Positions 26,733 to 36,010 of a stretch of DNA of 64,000 nucleotides are shown here, piece by piece (the first letter of the stretch is position 1; every line of letters starts with the position of its first letter). The notes under the pieces were generated by a model, which saw nothing but the letters and a program-made list of their open reading frames with translations, searched no databases and was not told the origin of the DNA. The translations under genes were made by a program, and so were the position numbers. The DNA lies in the NCBI RefSeq assembly GCF_023502235.1, contig NZ_JAMFLY010000002.1, positions 744,001-808,000 on the forward strand, in the 5' to 3' direction. Source of the DNA: Flagellimonas myxillae. GTDB taxonomy: Bacteria > Bacteroidota > Bacteroidia > Flavobacteriales > Flavobacteriaceae.

Positions 26733-27862
26733 TCTTCCTCGGAATAGAGCGGGAGGTCAAAGTAAAAGGTGCTTCCCTTTCCTACCTCACTCCTAATTTT
26801 GAGGGTTCCTCCGTTTTTCCGGACAAAATTTTGACATAAGATCAGCCCAAGGCCGGTGCCGGGTTCCTTTTCCGTACCCAATTTGCTAAAATGCTCGTTG
26901 GGGTTCAGAATTTTTTTAATGTCCTCTTTCGGAATTCCATTTCCATTGTCCTCGATTTCAATAACCAGGTGATTCTTGGCATGTTTGCTGTTTATTTTGA
27001 TGAGGCCCTCAACAGGGGTAAACTTGATGGCATTGGAGACAATATTGCGCAATACCGTTTTGATCATATTGTTATCCGCAAAAGCAAATACCTCTTCTGG
27101 TACGTTGTTCTGCATGACAATGTGTTTGTGATCACTACCAAGCTTTAGCAATCTAAAAGTCTGTTCCACCAAATCGCTGATATCCAATTTCTCTGGGATC
27201 ATCTGAATTTGATCACTTTCGGACTTGGCCCACCCCAGAAGGTTCTGAAGCAGGTTTAAGGCTTCGTCCATAGTCTTTAGGAGATCATAAACAGTTTCGT
27301 CCAAAAATTTTTCATCCTTGGGGTCGATAATGCCGCGCATGATGAAATCCATTTTCAGTTTGGCCGCGCTCAAAGGGGAGCGCAGGTCATGCCCGATGAT
27401 CGAAAACATACGGTCCTTAAGGTCGTTGGATTGTTTTAGGTTCTGGGCCTGTTCCTCGATTTGATTTTTGGCCCTGATCAATTCCACGTGGGTTTGAATA
27501 CGGGCAATGAGCTCCTGCTCGTTAAAGGGTTTGGTCACATAATCGACCCCACCGACTTCGAAACCCTTGACCTTGTCCTGTACGTTGACCTTTCCCGTTA
27601 GAAAAATAATGGGGATGCCGCGATAAGATTCAAACCCCTTGATTTTTTCACAGAGCTCAAAGCCTTCAATACGGGGCATGATCACATCCAGTAAAATGAG
27701 GTCGGGTTTTCTGGTTTCCAAGAGTTCGAAGAAATAGTCGTCATCACTTGTACCTTCAAACTCATAATCGTTCCGTTCCAGTATAAATCGAAGCAGCTCC
27801 AGGTTAAGCTGTTCATCGTCAACGGCAAGGATATAGGGTTTTTCCGTAACTTGGTGTTCCAT
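26729..27862 (-). CDS. Receiver-histidine kinase fusion protein
   Basis: A 377-residue soluble protein with the receiver first and the kinase second. The receiver (residues 10-130) has VDDEQLN, phosphoacceptor Asp at about 57 in ILLDVIMPRIEG and Lys in YVTKPFNEQE. A short coiled linker leads to HisKA with His at about 165 in SIIGHDLRSPLSA, then HATPase with N box IVSNAIKF and G boxes DNGNGIPKED and GTGLGLILC. Such proteins take phosphate from another kinase or HPt through the receiver and so regulate their own kinase. It converges on the EPS run and could receive signals from the relay upstream, an inference from location. Confidence 0.9.
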   Translation of the reverse strand: MEHQVTEKPYILAVDDEQLNLELLRFILERNDYEFEGTSDDDYFFELLETRKPDLILLDVIMPRIEGFELCEKIKGFESYRGIPIIFLTGKVNVQDKVKGFEVGGVDYVTKPFNEQELIARIQTHVELIRAKNQIEEQAQNLKQSNDLKDRMFSIIGHDLRSPLSAAKLKMDFIMRGIIDPKDEKFLDETVYDLLKTMDEALNLLQNLLGWAKSESDQIQMIPEKLDISDLVEQTFRLLKLGSDHKHIVMQNNVPEEVFAFADNNMIKTVLRNIVSNAIKFTPVEGLIKINSKHAKNHLVIEIEDNGNGIPKEDIKKILNPNEHFSKLGTEKEPGTGLGLILCQNFVRKNGGTLKIRSEVGKGSTFYFDLPLYSEED

Positions 27863-28021
27863 TTAATCAATAAAGACCAATACGAAAGTAGGAAAAAGAT
27901 TTTAGCCTTGTTAGGAATATCTTTCAAAGTAGCTCAATAAGGCCCTATAAATGGGTTCAATTGACTTTTAAACCTATATTGAAGTGTTCCACCAACAAAA
28001 ACCGACCGTTCACAACATAAA

Positions 28022-28057
28022 TTGAACACGATTAAAAAGTAGGATTATATTTACAAA
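28022..28057 (+). promoter_or_regulatory. Probable promoter of rmlBACD
   Basis: TTG (28022-28024) is followed after 21 nt by TATATTTA (28046-28053), one mismatch from the Bacteroidota consensus TAnnTTTG. The segment GTAGGATTATATTTACAAA recurs with one change before the LruC gene. It lies 24 bp before the rmlB start in a 218 bp gap. Confidence 0.6.
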
Positions 28058-28080
28058 ACAAGTAAAAAAATAAAATCTAC

Positions 28081-29118
28081 ATGACTCATATCTTGGTAAC
28101 CGGAGGGGCAGGATTTATCGGTTCCAACTTTGTCCCTTACTTTTTGGAAGCAAATCCCGATATCCATTTGGTCAATATTGACGCACTCACCTATGCGGGC
28201 AATCTCGACAATTTAAAAGAAGTGGAGGGTCATGAGCGCTATACCTTTATAAAAGGGGATATCTGCGACAGAAAACTCTTAGAAAAAATATTTGGGAAAT
28301 ACGATATTAAAGGGGTAATACATTTTGCCGCCGAATCCCATGTGGATAATTCCATTACCAATCCGGATGCCTTTATGCAAACGAATATTTTGGGCACATT
28401 CAATCTCATTGATGTGGCCAAAAAACATTGGATGGTAAGTCCTGGGTTATATAAAGAGGCGTATATGCATTCGCGTTTCCATCATGTAAGCACAGATGAG
28501 GTATATGGCACTTTGGGCAAGGAGGGACTTTTTATGGAGACCACTCCTTATGCTCCAAACAGTCCGTATAGTGCTTCAAAGGCTTCCTCGGATTTTATTG
28601 TAAGAAGCTATCACCATACCTACGGAATGAATGTGGTCACCACCAATTGTTCCAACAATTATGGCCCCAAACAGCACGACGAAAAGCTAATTCCCACCAT
28701 CATCCGAAAGGCCTTGGCAGGGGAAGCCATTCCCATTTATGGGGACGGTTCCAATATTAGGGACTGGTTGTACGTTTTAGACCATTGTAAGGGCATTGCT
28801 TTGGCCTATTTTGATGGAGTTTCCGGGGAGACCTATAACATTGGCGGAAGGAACGAGCGAAACAATCTATATATCGCCAAGACGGTTTGCGAAATCCTGG
28901 ATAAAAAATACCCCAAAAAGGACAATACCTCCTACAAGGATTTGATTACCTATGTAAAGGACAGGGCAGGGCACGATTTTAGATATGCCATAGATGCGAC
29001 CAAGATAGAGAACAATCTAGGTTGGAAAGCCGATGAGAACTTTGAAAGTGGAATTGACAAGACCATTGATTGGTATTTGAAGAAATTTACTGGAAACAAG
29101 ACAAAGAGCTTGGCCTAA
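28081..29118 (+). CDS. rmlB: dTDP-glucose 4,6-dehydratase
   Basis: A 345-residue extended SDR that converts dTDP-glucose to dTDP-4-keto-6-deoxyglucose, the second step of dTDP-L-rhamnose synthesis. It shows the NAD+ motif VTGGAGFIGSNFVPYF, FAAESHVDNSI, the catalytic STDEVYG and Tyr-x-x-x-Lys in YSASKASSDF, and NCSNNYGPKQHDEKLIP, all diagnostic of RmlB. It is the first gene of a four-gene operon that continues with rmlA, rmlC and rmlD with gaps of 24 bp or less, behind a recognisable promoter. Confidence 0.96.
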   Translation: MTHILVTGGAGFIGSNFVPYFLEANPDIHLVNIDALTYAGNLDNLKEVEGHERYTFIKGDICDRKLLEKIFGKYDIKGVIHFAAESHVDNSITNPDAFMQTNILGTFNLIDVAKKHWMVSPGLYKEAYMHSRFHHVSTDEVYGTLGKEGLFMETTPYAPNSPYSASKASSDFIVRSYHHTYGMNVVTTNCSNNYGPKQHDEKLIPTIIRKALAGEAIPIYGDGSNIRDWLYVLDHCKGIALAYFDGVSGETYNIGGRNERNNLYIAKTVCEILDKKYPKKDNTSYKDLITYVKDRAGHDFRYAIDATKIENNLGWKADENFESGIDKTIDWYLKKFTGNKTKSLA

Positions 29119-29142
29119 CCACAGGCCCAAAACCCCAAAACA

Positions 29143-30003
29143 ATGAAAGGAATAATATTAGCAGGAGGCTCAGGAACACGATTGCACCCCATTACCTTGG
29201 CGGTGAGCAAGCAACTGATGCCCGTGTACGATAAACCCATGATCTACTACCCACTTTCTACTTTGATAGAATCCGGGATTTGGGAAATATTGATCATCTC
29301 CACACCACATGACCTTCCGATGTTCCAACGCTTGTTGGGCGATGGAAGAAAATATGGATGCCGGTTCGAATATGCAGTACAGGACCAACCCAATGGATTG
29401 GCCGAGGCTTTTATTATTGGGGAAAAATTTATTGGGGATGATAAAGTAGCCCTGATTTTGGGCGATAATATCTTCTACGGAACTGGTCTGGAAACGCTGT
29501 TGCAATCCAATAACAATCCCGATGGAGGAATCATTTATGCCTATCACGTAAATGATCCCGAGCGCTATGGGGTTGTGGAATTTGATGAGGACGATAAGGT
29601 GATTTCCATTGAGGAAAAACCAAAAAATCCAAAATCGAACTATGCCGTACCGGGAATTTATTTTTACGACAACGACGTGGTGGAGATTGCAAAAAACATA
29701 GAACCCAGTGCCCGTGGTGAACTGGAGATTACCGACATTAACCAGGAATATCTGCGACGCGGGAAGCTTAAGGTAAGCATCATGGACCGGGGAACAGCCT
29801 GGTTGGACACGGGAACCTTCAAATCGTTGATGCAAGCCTCCCAGTTTGTTCAAGTGATCGAAGAAAGACAAGGGCTTAAAATAGGAGCCATAGAATCTTC
29901 GGCCTATAAAATGGGCTTTATAACCAAGAATCAGTTTAAAAAGTTAACAGAACCCTTCTTGAAGAGTGGGTACAGCACACGGTTGTTGGAAGTTTTATCA
30001 TAG
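29143..30003 (+). CDS. rmlA: Glucose-1-phosphate thymidylyltransferase
   Basis: A 286-residue nucleotidyltransferase joining dTTP and glucose-1-phosphate to give dTDP-glucose, the entry step to dTDP-rhamnose. The start [20 protein letters not shown] holds the nucleotide-binding signature, and [12 protein letters not shown], the metal-binding [10 protein letters not shown] and [20 protein letters not shown] match RmlA throughout. Length is typical. End-product inhibition by dTDP-rhamnose is known for the family. Confidence 0.96.
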   Translation: MKGIILAGGSGTRLHPITLAVSKQLMPVYDKPMIYYPLSTLIESGIWEILIISTPHDLPMFQRLLGDGRKYGCRFEYAVQDQPNGLAEAFIIGEKFIGDDKVALILGDNIFYGTGLETLLQSNNNPDGGIIYAYHVNDPERYGVVEFDEDDKVISIEEKPKNPKSNYAVPGIYFYDNDVVEIAKNIEPSARGELEITDINQEYLRRGKLKVSIMDRGTAWLDTGTFKSLMQASQFVQVIEERQGLKIGAIESSAYKMGFITKNQFKKLTEPFLKSGYSTRLLEVLS

Positions 30004-30006
30004 ATC

Positions 30007-30555
30007 ATGCAAGTACATCAGACTAAAATAGAAGGTTGTTTTGTCATAGAGCCCACTGTCTTTGAGGACAAGAGGGGTTACTTTATGGAAAGCTACAATC
30101 AAGAAAAATTTGAAAAACTAACCGGCGCCAAACCCTTTTTTGTGCAGGATAATGAATCCTTCTCGGTAAAAGGGGTACTTCGTGGTCTCCATTTTCAAAA
30201 GGGGGAGCATGCCCAAGCCAAATTGGTAAGGGTTTTGGAGGGAGAGGTTCTGGATGTGGCGGTCGATATCCGTCCCAATAGCAAGACTTTCGGGCAAGTG
30301 GTCTCTACCTTGTTGTCGTCCAATAATAAGAAACAGATGTTTGTGCCGAGAGGATGTGCGCATGGTTTTGTGACCTTGAGTGACACCGCCAAGTTTTCCT
30401 ATAAATGTGACAATTTTTACCATGCCGAATCAGAGGGAGGGATCATTTATAACGACCCCACTTTTAATATCGATTGGATTTTGAATGAAGATGATCTGAT
30501 CATTTCGGAAAAGGATAGGGTTTTACCCATTTTTAAGGTAGCAGTACCCCATTAA
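30007..30555 (+). CDS. rmlC: dTDP-4-dehydrorhamnose 3,5-epimerase
   Basis: A 182-residue cupin enzyme, the third step of dTDP-rhamnose synthesis. It shows the catalytic His in LRGLHFQKGEHAQAKLVRVL, the second conserved region VLDVAVDIRPNSKTFGQ, and VPRGCAHGFVTLSD. It starts 3 bp after the rmlA stop. The fold is a dimeric beta barrel acting in the cytoplasm. Confidence 0.96.
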   Translation: MQVHQTKIEGCFVIEPTVFEDKRGYFMESYNQEKFEKLTGAKPFFVQDNESFSVKGVLRGLHFQKGEHAQAKLVRVLEGEVLDVAVDIRPNSKTFGQVVSTLLSSNNKKQMFVPRGCAHGFVTLSDTAKFSYKCDNFYHAESEGGIIYNDPTFNIDWILNEDDLIISEKDRVLPIFKVAVPH

Positions 30556-30568
30556 AGCAAAAAATAAT

Positions 30569-31438
30569 ATGAAGATATTGGTCACCGGGGCATCCGGACA
30601 GTTGGGAAGCACATTTAAGGCCATGGCGTCCGTAGGACAGGCCAAAGGATTGGATTTTGTGTTCAAATCGTCCTCAGATCTGGATATTACTGATTTTGCG
30701 GCGGTTCGCGAAGAATTGCTTGCTGCCAACTATGCCTATTGCATCAATTGTGCGGCCTTTACCCATGTGGACCAAGCCGAATCTGAAAATGAGTTGGCGT
30801 ATAAGGTAAATGTTACCGGGGCCAGAAACTTGGCAATGAACTGTAATGAGAGCAACACGGTCCTCATTCATATTTCAACGGATTTTGTCTTCGACGGCTT
30901 TTTGAACACCCCGTATTTGGAAGATGATATCGCCAGGCCCATAGGGTTTTATGGGGATACAAAATACAAAGGGGAGCGGGCTATTGTAGGGAACTTGGAA
31001 GAGCATTTTATCTTGCGTACTTCATGGCTCTACTCCGAGTTTGGGCACAATTTTATGAAGACCATGATCCGGTTAGGGAACGAAAAAGAGGAACTTTCCG
31101 TGGTATATGATCAGGTGGGCACACCCACTTATGCCTTGGACCTGGCCAAGGTGGTTTTGCATATTATCAATGCCCATAGCATAGATTATGGCGTGTACAA
31201 TTACAGTAATGAAGGCGTGGCCAGTTGGTACGATTTTGCCAAAGCCATTTTTGACAGTTACAAGATTTCGGTTGACCTCAAACCCATTCTATCTAAAGAA
31301 TTTCCTACCCCTGCGGAGCGACCCAAATTTAGCGTGTTGGACAAATCTAAGATCAAAAGCACCTTCGATTTGGACATCCCACATTGGAAAGACAGCCTTG
31401 AAGTTGCCTTAAAGGCATATTCCAAAATTAATATTTGA
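30569..31438 (+). CDS. rmlD: dTDP-4-dehydrorhamnose reductase
   Basis: A 289-residue SDR reducing dTDP-4-keto-rhamnose to dTDP-L-rhamnose with NAD(P)H. It shows VTGASGQLGSTF, NCAAFTHVDQAESE, HISTDFVFDG, and the catalytic Tyr-x-x-x-Lys in YGDTKYKGERA, followed by FILRTSWLYSEFGHNFM. It is the last gene of the rml operon; a palindromic hairpin with a T-run begins 11 bp after the stop. Confidence 0.96.
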   Translation: MKILVTGASGQLGSTFKAMASVGQAKGLDFVFKSSSDLDITDFAAVREELLAANYAYCINCAAFTHVDQAESENELAYKVNVTGARNLAMNCNESNTVLIHISTDFVFDGFLNTPYLEDDIARPIGFYGDTKYKGERAIVGNLEEHFILRTSWLYSEFGHNFMKTMIRLGNEKEELSVVYDQVGTPTYALDLAKVVLHIINAHSIDYGVYNYSNEGVASWYDFAKAIFDSYKISVDLKPILSKEFPTPAERPKFSVLDKSKIKSTFDLDIPHWKDSLEVALKAYSKINI

Positions 31439-31449
31439 TTTATCTGTCA

Positions 31450-31474
31450 CCTCGAGCGCAGTCGAGAGGTTTTT
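31450..31474 (+). terminator. Hairpin with T-run after rmlD (dispersed-repeat type)
   Basis: CCTCGAGCGCAGTCGAGAGG can fold back through CCTC(GA) and (TC)GAGAGG arms and is followed by TTTTT. The sequence belongs to a palindrome type scattered between genes in flavobacteria, and here it is well placed to end the rml transcript. Confidence 0.5.
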
Positions 31475-31587
31475 ACTTTGTAAGTGTCCTTTTTATCGTG
31501 AAGTTAAATTTGGGTTGACACGAATTTTACAAATTTGTACAAGTGTTTCTAGAGAAAGAAGCATTTTGTCAAAAATAGGGTTGCACT

Positions 31588-31708
31588 TATCGGTCTCGGC
31601 TATGATTTCGTTGTGGAATCATCCGCAGGATTATTCCGCCGAAATCCAGCCGTTTTATTTATACTTTTATTTTGGTATGGCACAAAACCACAATGAATTA
31701 TAGCCGTT
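31588..31708. repeat. Isolated attC-like palindrome, type A
   Basis: This copy has the type A core seen at 50-56 kb: CGGTCTCGGCTATGATTTCG at its left, the inner hairpin GGAATCATCC-GCA-GGATTATTCC, and CCACAATGAATTATAGCC at its right. The left AAC is changed to ATC, and the sequence before it shows no cassette, so this copy marks the left edge of a single cassette 18 kb from the main array. Confidence 0.8.
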
Positions 31709-31719
31709 GTAAGCATTAG

Positions 31720-32304
31720 TTATTTTATAAATATTTTCTTAGGCTTTTCAGCAAAAAGTAAGTAATAACTCCAAATCATGGCAAAAACTGCTTGAAAAAT
31801 TATTAATCCACTAATTTCTGAATTTTTCAATCCGAAATAAAAAGATGAGCCAACTGAAATTATATAAAGAAACACCATAAATTTCCTAAAACCTTTATTA
31901 AAACTTAACATCATAGCTATTAAAACAATTGAAAATATTACCATAAAAATTTCTATTCCATAATATAAATAAATGTCAAATTTCATATGAGTGTTCGGAG
32001 AAGACTCAATTTTTTCAAAACCAATTTGTAATAATTCAAATATATTTATAGAAGACCTAATCATATTAATTATCAACGCTATCAAAATAATCCAAAGCCA
32101 ACCACTAATTTTTAAGTGCCCAAATTTGAATTTATCAGTTTGTTGATAATATTCTTCAACTTTATTTTTATTTTCTTTTTCTCCTCTTTTATCAAGTTCA
32201 TCTATTAAAAAAGGAACTCCTTCTATATTAACTTTGTGAGGTGCTTCTGATAGTTCAAGAAGTTTATCTAATTCTAAATTTGAATAATATTCTTTAAAAG
32301 GCAT
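31720..32304 (-). CDS. Unknown membrane protein in a solitary cassette
   Basis: A 194-residue protein I do not recognise. The first 70 residues are polar (MPFKEYYSNLELDKLLELSE), and four hydrophobic helices follow (about 72-90, 110-135, 140-158 and 165-185), so it is probably an inner-membrane protein with a cytosolic N-terminal domain. The gene is AT-rich compared with the rml genes beside it. It lies between an attC-like palindrome on its 3' side (31588-31708) and another hairpin on its 5' side, with arms GTAAGCATTA and TAATGCTAAC nearly complementary across it. It is thus built like the cassettes at 50-57 kb. Confidence 0.7.
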   Translation of the reverse strand: MPFKEYYSNLELDKLLELSEAPHKVNIEGVPFLIDELDKRGEKENKNKVEEYYQQTDKFKFGHLKISGWLWIILIALIINMIRSSINIFELLQIGFEKIESSPNTHMKFDIYLYYGIEIFMVIFSIVLIAMMLSFNKGFRKFMVFLYIISVGSSFYFGLKNSEISGLIIFQAVFAMIWSYYLLFAEKPKKIFIK

Positions 32305-32325
32305 TTTTCGTTTTTAATTAATGCT

Positions 32326-32362
32326 AACGTTTAAGATATTGCTCGTTTTAATGAGCAATATC
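32326..32362. repeat. Divergent palindrome at the 5' end of the solitary cassette
   Basis: AACGTTTAA is followed by a perfect hairpin GATATTGCTC-GTTTTAAT-GAGCAATATC (32335-32362). Its AAC closes the cassette arm TAATGCTAAC. The core differs from types A and B, so it would be another variant or a decayed copy; its right end is not clear. Confidence 0.5.
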
Positions 32363-32599
32363 GTCCGATAAGTGAAGTACGGGATTTTCTGCCCAAATTT
32401 CAAGAACCGATTGATGGATGTAGGTTATGGATTGACGAAAATCACAATACATCATTTTTATCTCCCTTCCTTTTCCTTCGGTTGGCTCAGGATGACAGGG
32501 GAAGGAGAACTAAGTACGAAGGGATGATTTACACTATCTGTGCACTTTAAGTGGACAGCTTTCCCTTTTTTTGGGAAATAAACTATGGGTTGTTTCTAG
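32363..32599. other. Intergenic stretch without a recognised gene
   Basis: No gene is supported here. It includes GGTTGGCTCAGGATGACAG (about 32474-32492), resembling short repeats scattered in flavobacterial genomes. The rest may be the decayed right part of the palindrome before it. Confidence 0.3.
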
Positions 32600-33700
32600 C
32601 TATAACCCCTTTACCTGTACATTGTGAAAGGAATCCGCCTGAAGGCGTAAAAGTTCTTCCGCCTTTTGTTTTTTATAACGGTAGAGCTCTTCCTCATTTT
32701 TAATATCCTCGTAAATCTTTTGGTTGAGTTCGCCATCCGTGGAAAACAGCAGTTTGCGTTGGGCTACTTTTTGGGTTACCCAAGTGGCGACCACACTTTC
32801 CTGTTCCTCCAACTTATAATCGTACTCTCCTTTCGGAGCCAAAAGTTTGGCAATAATAGGAGCGGTCTCAATCGCCAAAAACAATAGAAAAATAAAAAAT
32901 GAAGGGAACCAAGGCAGTTTGCCCAAGGCATTTATCCGGGCCATCAACCCATCAAAGCCATCAATAATGGGTTGCGAATTGGTCACCGCGCTATTGTAGT
33001 CAACCCCAAGGGCCGCTATTTCCGCTTCAAGTGCCTCAATTTTTTGACCATTGGTTTCTTTGAGCTGGGTCAATTCAGCCAAATAGGCATCATGTTTCTC
33101 CCTTTTTTCTTGGTAAACCGGGCCTTTGCCCAAGAGACCGGTTCCGGCGGTACCTTCGGCTTCGGTAATGTAGATATCATAAAGCGCATTGGTCTCCGCT
33201 TCCTTGCTTGTAATCTCGTTCTTTAATCCAGCAATTTCTTGATTTAGGGCCTCTACCTTAGGAGAATATTGTAAAGCAATTTGCTCTTGATTTGCCAGGG
33301 TCAGGGCATTTTTTTCCTCCAAAAGGACTTGGTCAATTTCCTTTTGAAATATTTTCATCTCCAAGGGTTTGGAAATAACCACTGCAATGATCATCGCCAA
33401 AATGATTCGAGGTGTGGCTTGCAACAATTCACTTTTAAAACTATCCCTTTTCTTTATGGTTGACACGATGTATCGGTCCAGATTAAAAATCAATAATCCC
33501 CAGATAAATCCGAAGAAAATAGCGGTGTAAATGTTGTCGAATACGGTGTAAAGGGCATAGCCGCTGGCAATAAAGGCCATAACTGCGGTAAAGAAAACAG
33601 TGGCTCCAATACCTGCATATTTGTTGCGTTCCCCATTGGAACAGGTTTCTAGGATTTGGGTGTCGGCACCCGAACAGAAAATGAAAAAACGTTGTAACAT
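32600..33700 (-). CDS. DUF4407 membrane protein
   Basis: A 366-residue protein with the DUF4407 pattern: the N-terminal FFIFCSGADTQILETCSNGE, then membrane helices at about 30-50, 55-75 and 95-115 with WGLLIFNLDRYIVSTIKKRD between them, a long periplasmic coiled coil (about 125-245), and a fourth helix at about 265-285 before a charged cytosolic tail. The family is common in Bacteroidota; its function is not known. It stands alone between two gaps, so it is probably transcribed by itself. Confidence 0.88.
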   Translation of the reverse strand: MLQRFFIFCSGADTQILETCSNGERNKYAGIGATVFFTAVMAFIASGYALYTVFDNIYTAIFFGFIWGLLIFNLDRYIVSTIKKRDSFKSELLQATPRIILAMIIAVVISKPLEMKIFQKEIDQVLLEEKNALTLANQEQIALQYSPKVEALNQEIAGLKNEITSKEAETNALYDIYITEAEGTAGTGLLGKGPVYQEKREKHDAYLAELTQLKETNGQKIEALEAEIAALGVDYNSAVTNSQPIIDGFDGLMARINALGKLPWFPSFFIFLLFLAIETAPIIAKLLAPKGEYDYKLEEQESVVATWVTQKVAQRKLLFSTDGELNQKIYEDIKNEEELYRYKKQKAEELLRLQADSFHNVQVKGL

Positions 33701-33881
33701 GATAGTGCTCGTTTAGGTTTGTAATTGACTGCATACCGCTTTTAGGTCAAATACTCCCACGGAAGGTTGGTTTGGAAGGTGTTGACCCTAATGAAAATCA
33801 AAAGCGATGTAATTAGAACGCAGTTTTTTACAAAATGTTACAGCGCGATCCCATTCAAGCAACCAACGAATGGGCCTTCAG

Positions 33882-36008
33882 CTAGGACGAGGACATTTTT
33901 ACTTCCATAATATTGTTCTTTTCAAACATGGAATTTATGCGAAGTTCATGGTTGTTCTTTAACTGCTCAATGGCTTTTTCTGTGCTAATTTTTTTATCAT
34001 CCAAATAGAAAACAGCCCCTTTTTCCGCTAACCCGACTACATGGTCGATAAGCTTTTGGGAGTGGGGCGGGAGACGGTCCCAGACCATACGACTCATGCT
34101 AGGTTCGGGGGAAGCGTACACCCCTTCGGCAACGGCCAATTTTGTATAGCTTTTATGTAAGGCCATGATCTGTGTATACTGGTGCATGAGCTGTTCTCTG
34201 CTACCTTGCTCATGTTCCACAAACCGGACGACCCCATCGTAATAGCTTTTCTTTTGCTTGGCATAACTATCCGCCAATTTTTTGAGCTCTGCTGAAATTG
34301 GCCCCTTGTTAACAAGATAGGCAATCATTGGAACTCGTGGCCATTCCGCCGACCCCGGAATTTCTATGATTTCAGATGTTGGCGTGGGTGGAGGCACCTC
34401 TTTGATTTCGTTGTCATTTGAGGGAGTAGGTGGAACCTCTTTGATTTCATCAACCCGGTTTGGCGGAGGAGGTGGGGGGACTTCTTCAATTTCGGTTGTC
34501 CCAACTTTTTTGACGGGAGGCGGTGGATTTGGAAAGTCAGGAAAAGGTTCCGCATCCTTCTGTTGTTTTTCCGACATCAATCCCCGAATGTAGGTAAGAC
34601 GCTCCACGTCCTTTAGCAATACGCGCATATTGTTTTTGGCCATGCTGTTGTAATATTTGGCCAGCTTGTTGTACTCTACCATAAGTTTACGGGAAGCACC
34701 TTCTTGTGTTCGAGGTGTACTGGTTCCCAATATCGTATCCCCATCCACCAACTGTATTAATAGAGTGTCCCGAGCCCTAAACTGGGTGCCCTTAAAACTT
34801 TGGTCCAAGGCCTTTTCAGAAAATTTGATACGATCAGCGGATACCAAAGTTAAAGTAGCAGGGGTTTTTGCCAACTCCTTTTTTATCTGCTTTAAAAGCT
34901 CAATACTAAAATCACCCTCGAATTCCAACTCCACCTGTGGCTTGGAGTTGTTGCTGAAATCATTGGATTTCGACATGCTGTTCAACTTGTCGGATAGCTT
35001 TTTCAAACGGATTCGTTTTCCTTCAATAAAAAGTTCGTGGTTTTCACTGACCTTGATGGTAATGGGAGTGACTTCGTTTGATGCTTGGGATACGGTCTTT
35101 TTATCGCTAAAACCCAAAAGGAGCAATGCGAGTATAGGAAGCAACAGAAGGCTTTTGATTAGAACCGATTGTTTTGATGTTTTTGTTTTCATGACTGTTA
35201 ATCGTTTTTTGACTTGCCTGAACGCACTTCCAAACACGAAGGTTTTGCCAAATACGGTCAGGCGGGTTGATGAATAATGAATTGCATTGGACAATGCTGG
35301 CTGAAAATTTGTGGTTGAATATTCCAGAAGAACATTTTGATAGTTTATGGTGTTGGCACTTTTGGATAATACGGCTTGATCTGCCAAAAATTCATGGTTC
35401 AGTTTTATGGCCCGTTTAAAGAAAACAACCAGTGGATTAAACCACAGCAGCACTTGGACCAACTCTATAAAAATCACATCCCAACTGTGCTTTTGGGCCA
35501 CGTGGGTTTCTTCGTGGATCAAGACCTCTTTGGGGATTTCATTGTTTTCCAACTTCTGTTTGTTCAGAAAAATGAACTTAAGGAACGTATGCGGGGGTAT
35601 TTTCTCCCGATGCAGCACGTGGGTGCAATGTGGTAGCCTATTCTTGGGATTTTTGCGAATTCGATTGGTTATTCGGATTAGGTTTTGGGCAAACTTTAAT
35701 CCAAACAAAAGCACGCCCAAACCATAAATGCACCAGGCAATGACGATGAAATCAATCGGAGAACCAGGAGCCTCTTTAACTTCCAAAACTTCTCCGGCCT
35801 GGATGGGGTTCAAGCTATCCAACCCCTGTGGCATGGGAACAGTTACGTATTCCACAAAGACCATTAACGGAATGGCCAAGCTAAGGATCAAGGCACCGAT
35901 CAGATAAAATCGTTTGAAGGTGTGGATGCTTTCTTTCTCCAGAAAAATCTTGTAAAACAAGAATAGGACAATCAAACACGCCGTGGATTTTAAGCTATAG
36001 GCCAACAT
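33882..36008 (-). CDS. M56-family (BlaR1-like) membrane metallopeptidase
   Basis: A 708-residue sensor-protease. Membrane helices occur at about 5-20, 38-55, 90-110 and 275-300. The cytosolic zinc site is in VLIHEETHVAQKHSWD (HExxH) with the downstream NHEFLADQAV. After the last helix comes a long periplasmic region with a proline-rich stretch (about 485-545) in which blocks such as EIEEVPPPPPP, EIKEVPPTP and EIKEVPPPTP repeat. In the classical system the protease cleaves the BlaI-type repressor when a signal binds outside. A BlaI homologue is encoded 2 bp upstream. The periplasmic region is not a penicillin-binding domain, so the signal is probably not a beta-lactam. Confidence 0.9.
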   Translation of the reverse strand: MLAYSLKSTACLIVLFLFYKIFLEKESIHTFKRFYLIGALILSLAIPLMVFVEYVTVPMPQGLDSLNPIQAGEVLEVKEAPGSPIDFIVIAWCIYGLGVLLFGLKFAQNLIRITNRIRKNPKNRLPHCTHVLHREKIPPHTFLKFIFLNKQKLENNEIPKEVLIHEETHVAQKHSWDVIFIELVQVLLWFNPLVVFFKRAIKLNHEFLADQAVLSKSANTINYQNVLLEYSTTNFQPALSNAIHYSSTRLTVFGKTFVFGSAFRQVKKRLTVMKTKTSKQSVLIKSLLLLPILALLLLGFSDKKTVSQASNEVTPITIKVSENHELFIEGKRIRLKKLSDKLNSMSKSNDFSNNSKPQVELEFEGDFSIELLKQIKKELAKTPATLTLVSADRIKFSEKALDQSFKGTQFRARDTLLIQLVDGDTILGTSTPRTQEGASRKLMVEYNKLAKYYNSMAKNNMRVLLKDVERLTYIRGLMSEKQQKDAEPFPDFPNPPPPVKKVGTTEIEEVPPPPPPNRVDEIKEVPPTPSNDNEIKEVPPPTPTSEIIEIPGSAEWPRVPMIAYLVNKGPISAELKKLADSYAKQKKSYYDGVVRFVEHEQGSREQLMHQYTQIMALHKSYTKLAVAEGVYASPEPSMSRMVWDRLPPHSQKLIDHVVGLAEKGAVFYLDDKKISTEKAIEQLKNNHELRINSMFEKNNIMEVKMSSS

Positions 36009-36010
36009 GC

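Noticed and set aside
34364..34555. Plus- and minus-strand frames across the proline-rich part of the M56 protein
   Set aside because: They are shadows of the repeated Pro/Glu codons of the real gene.
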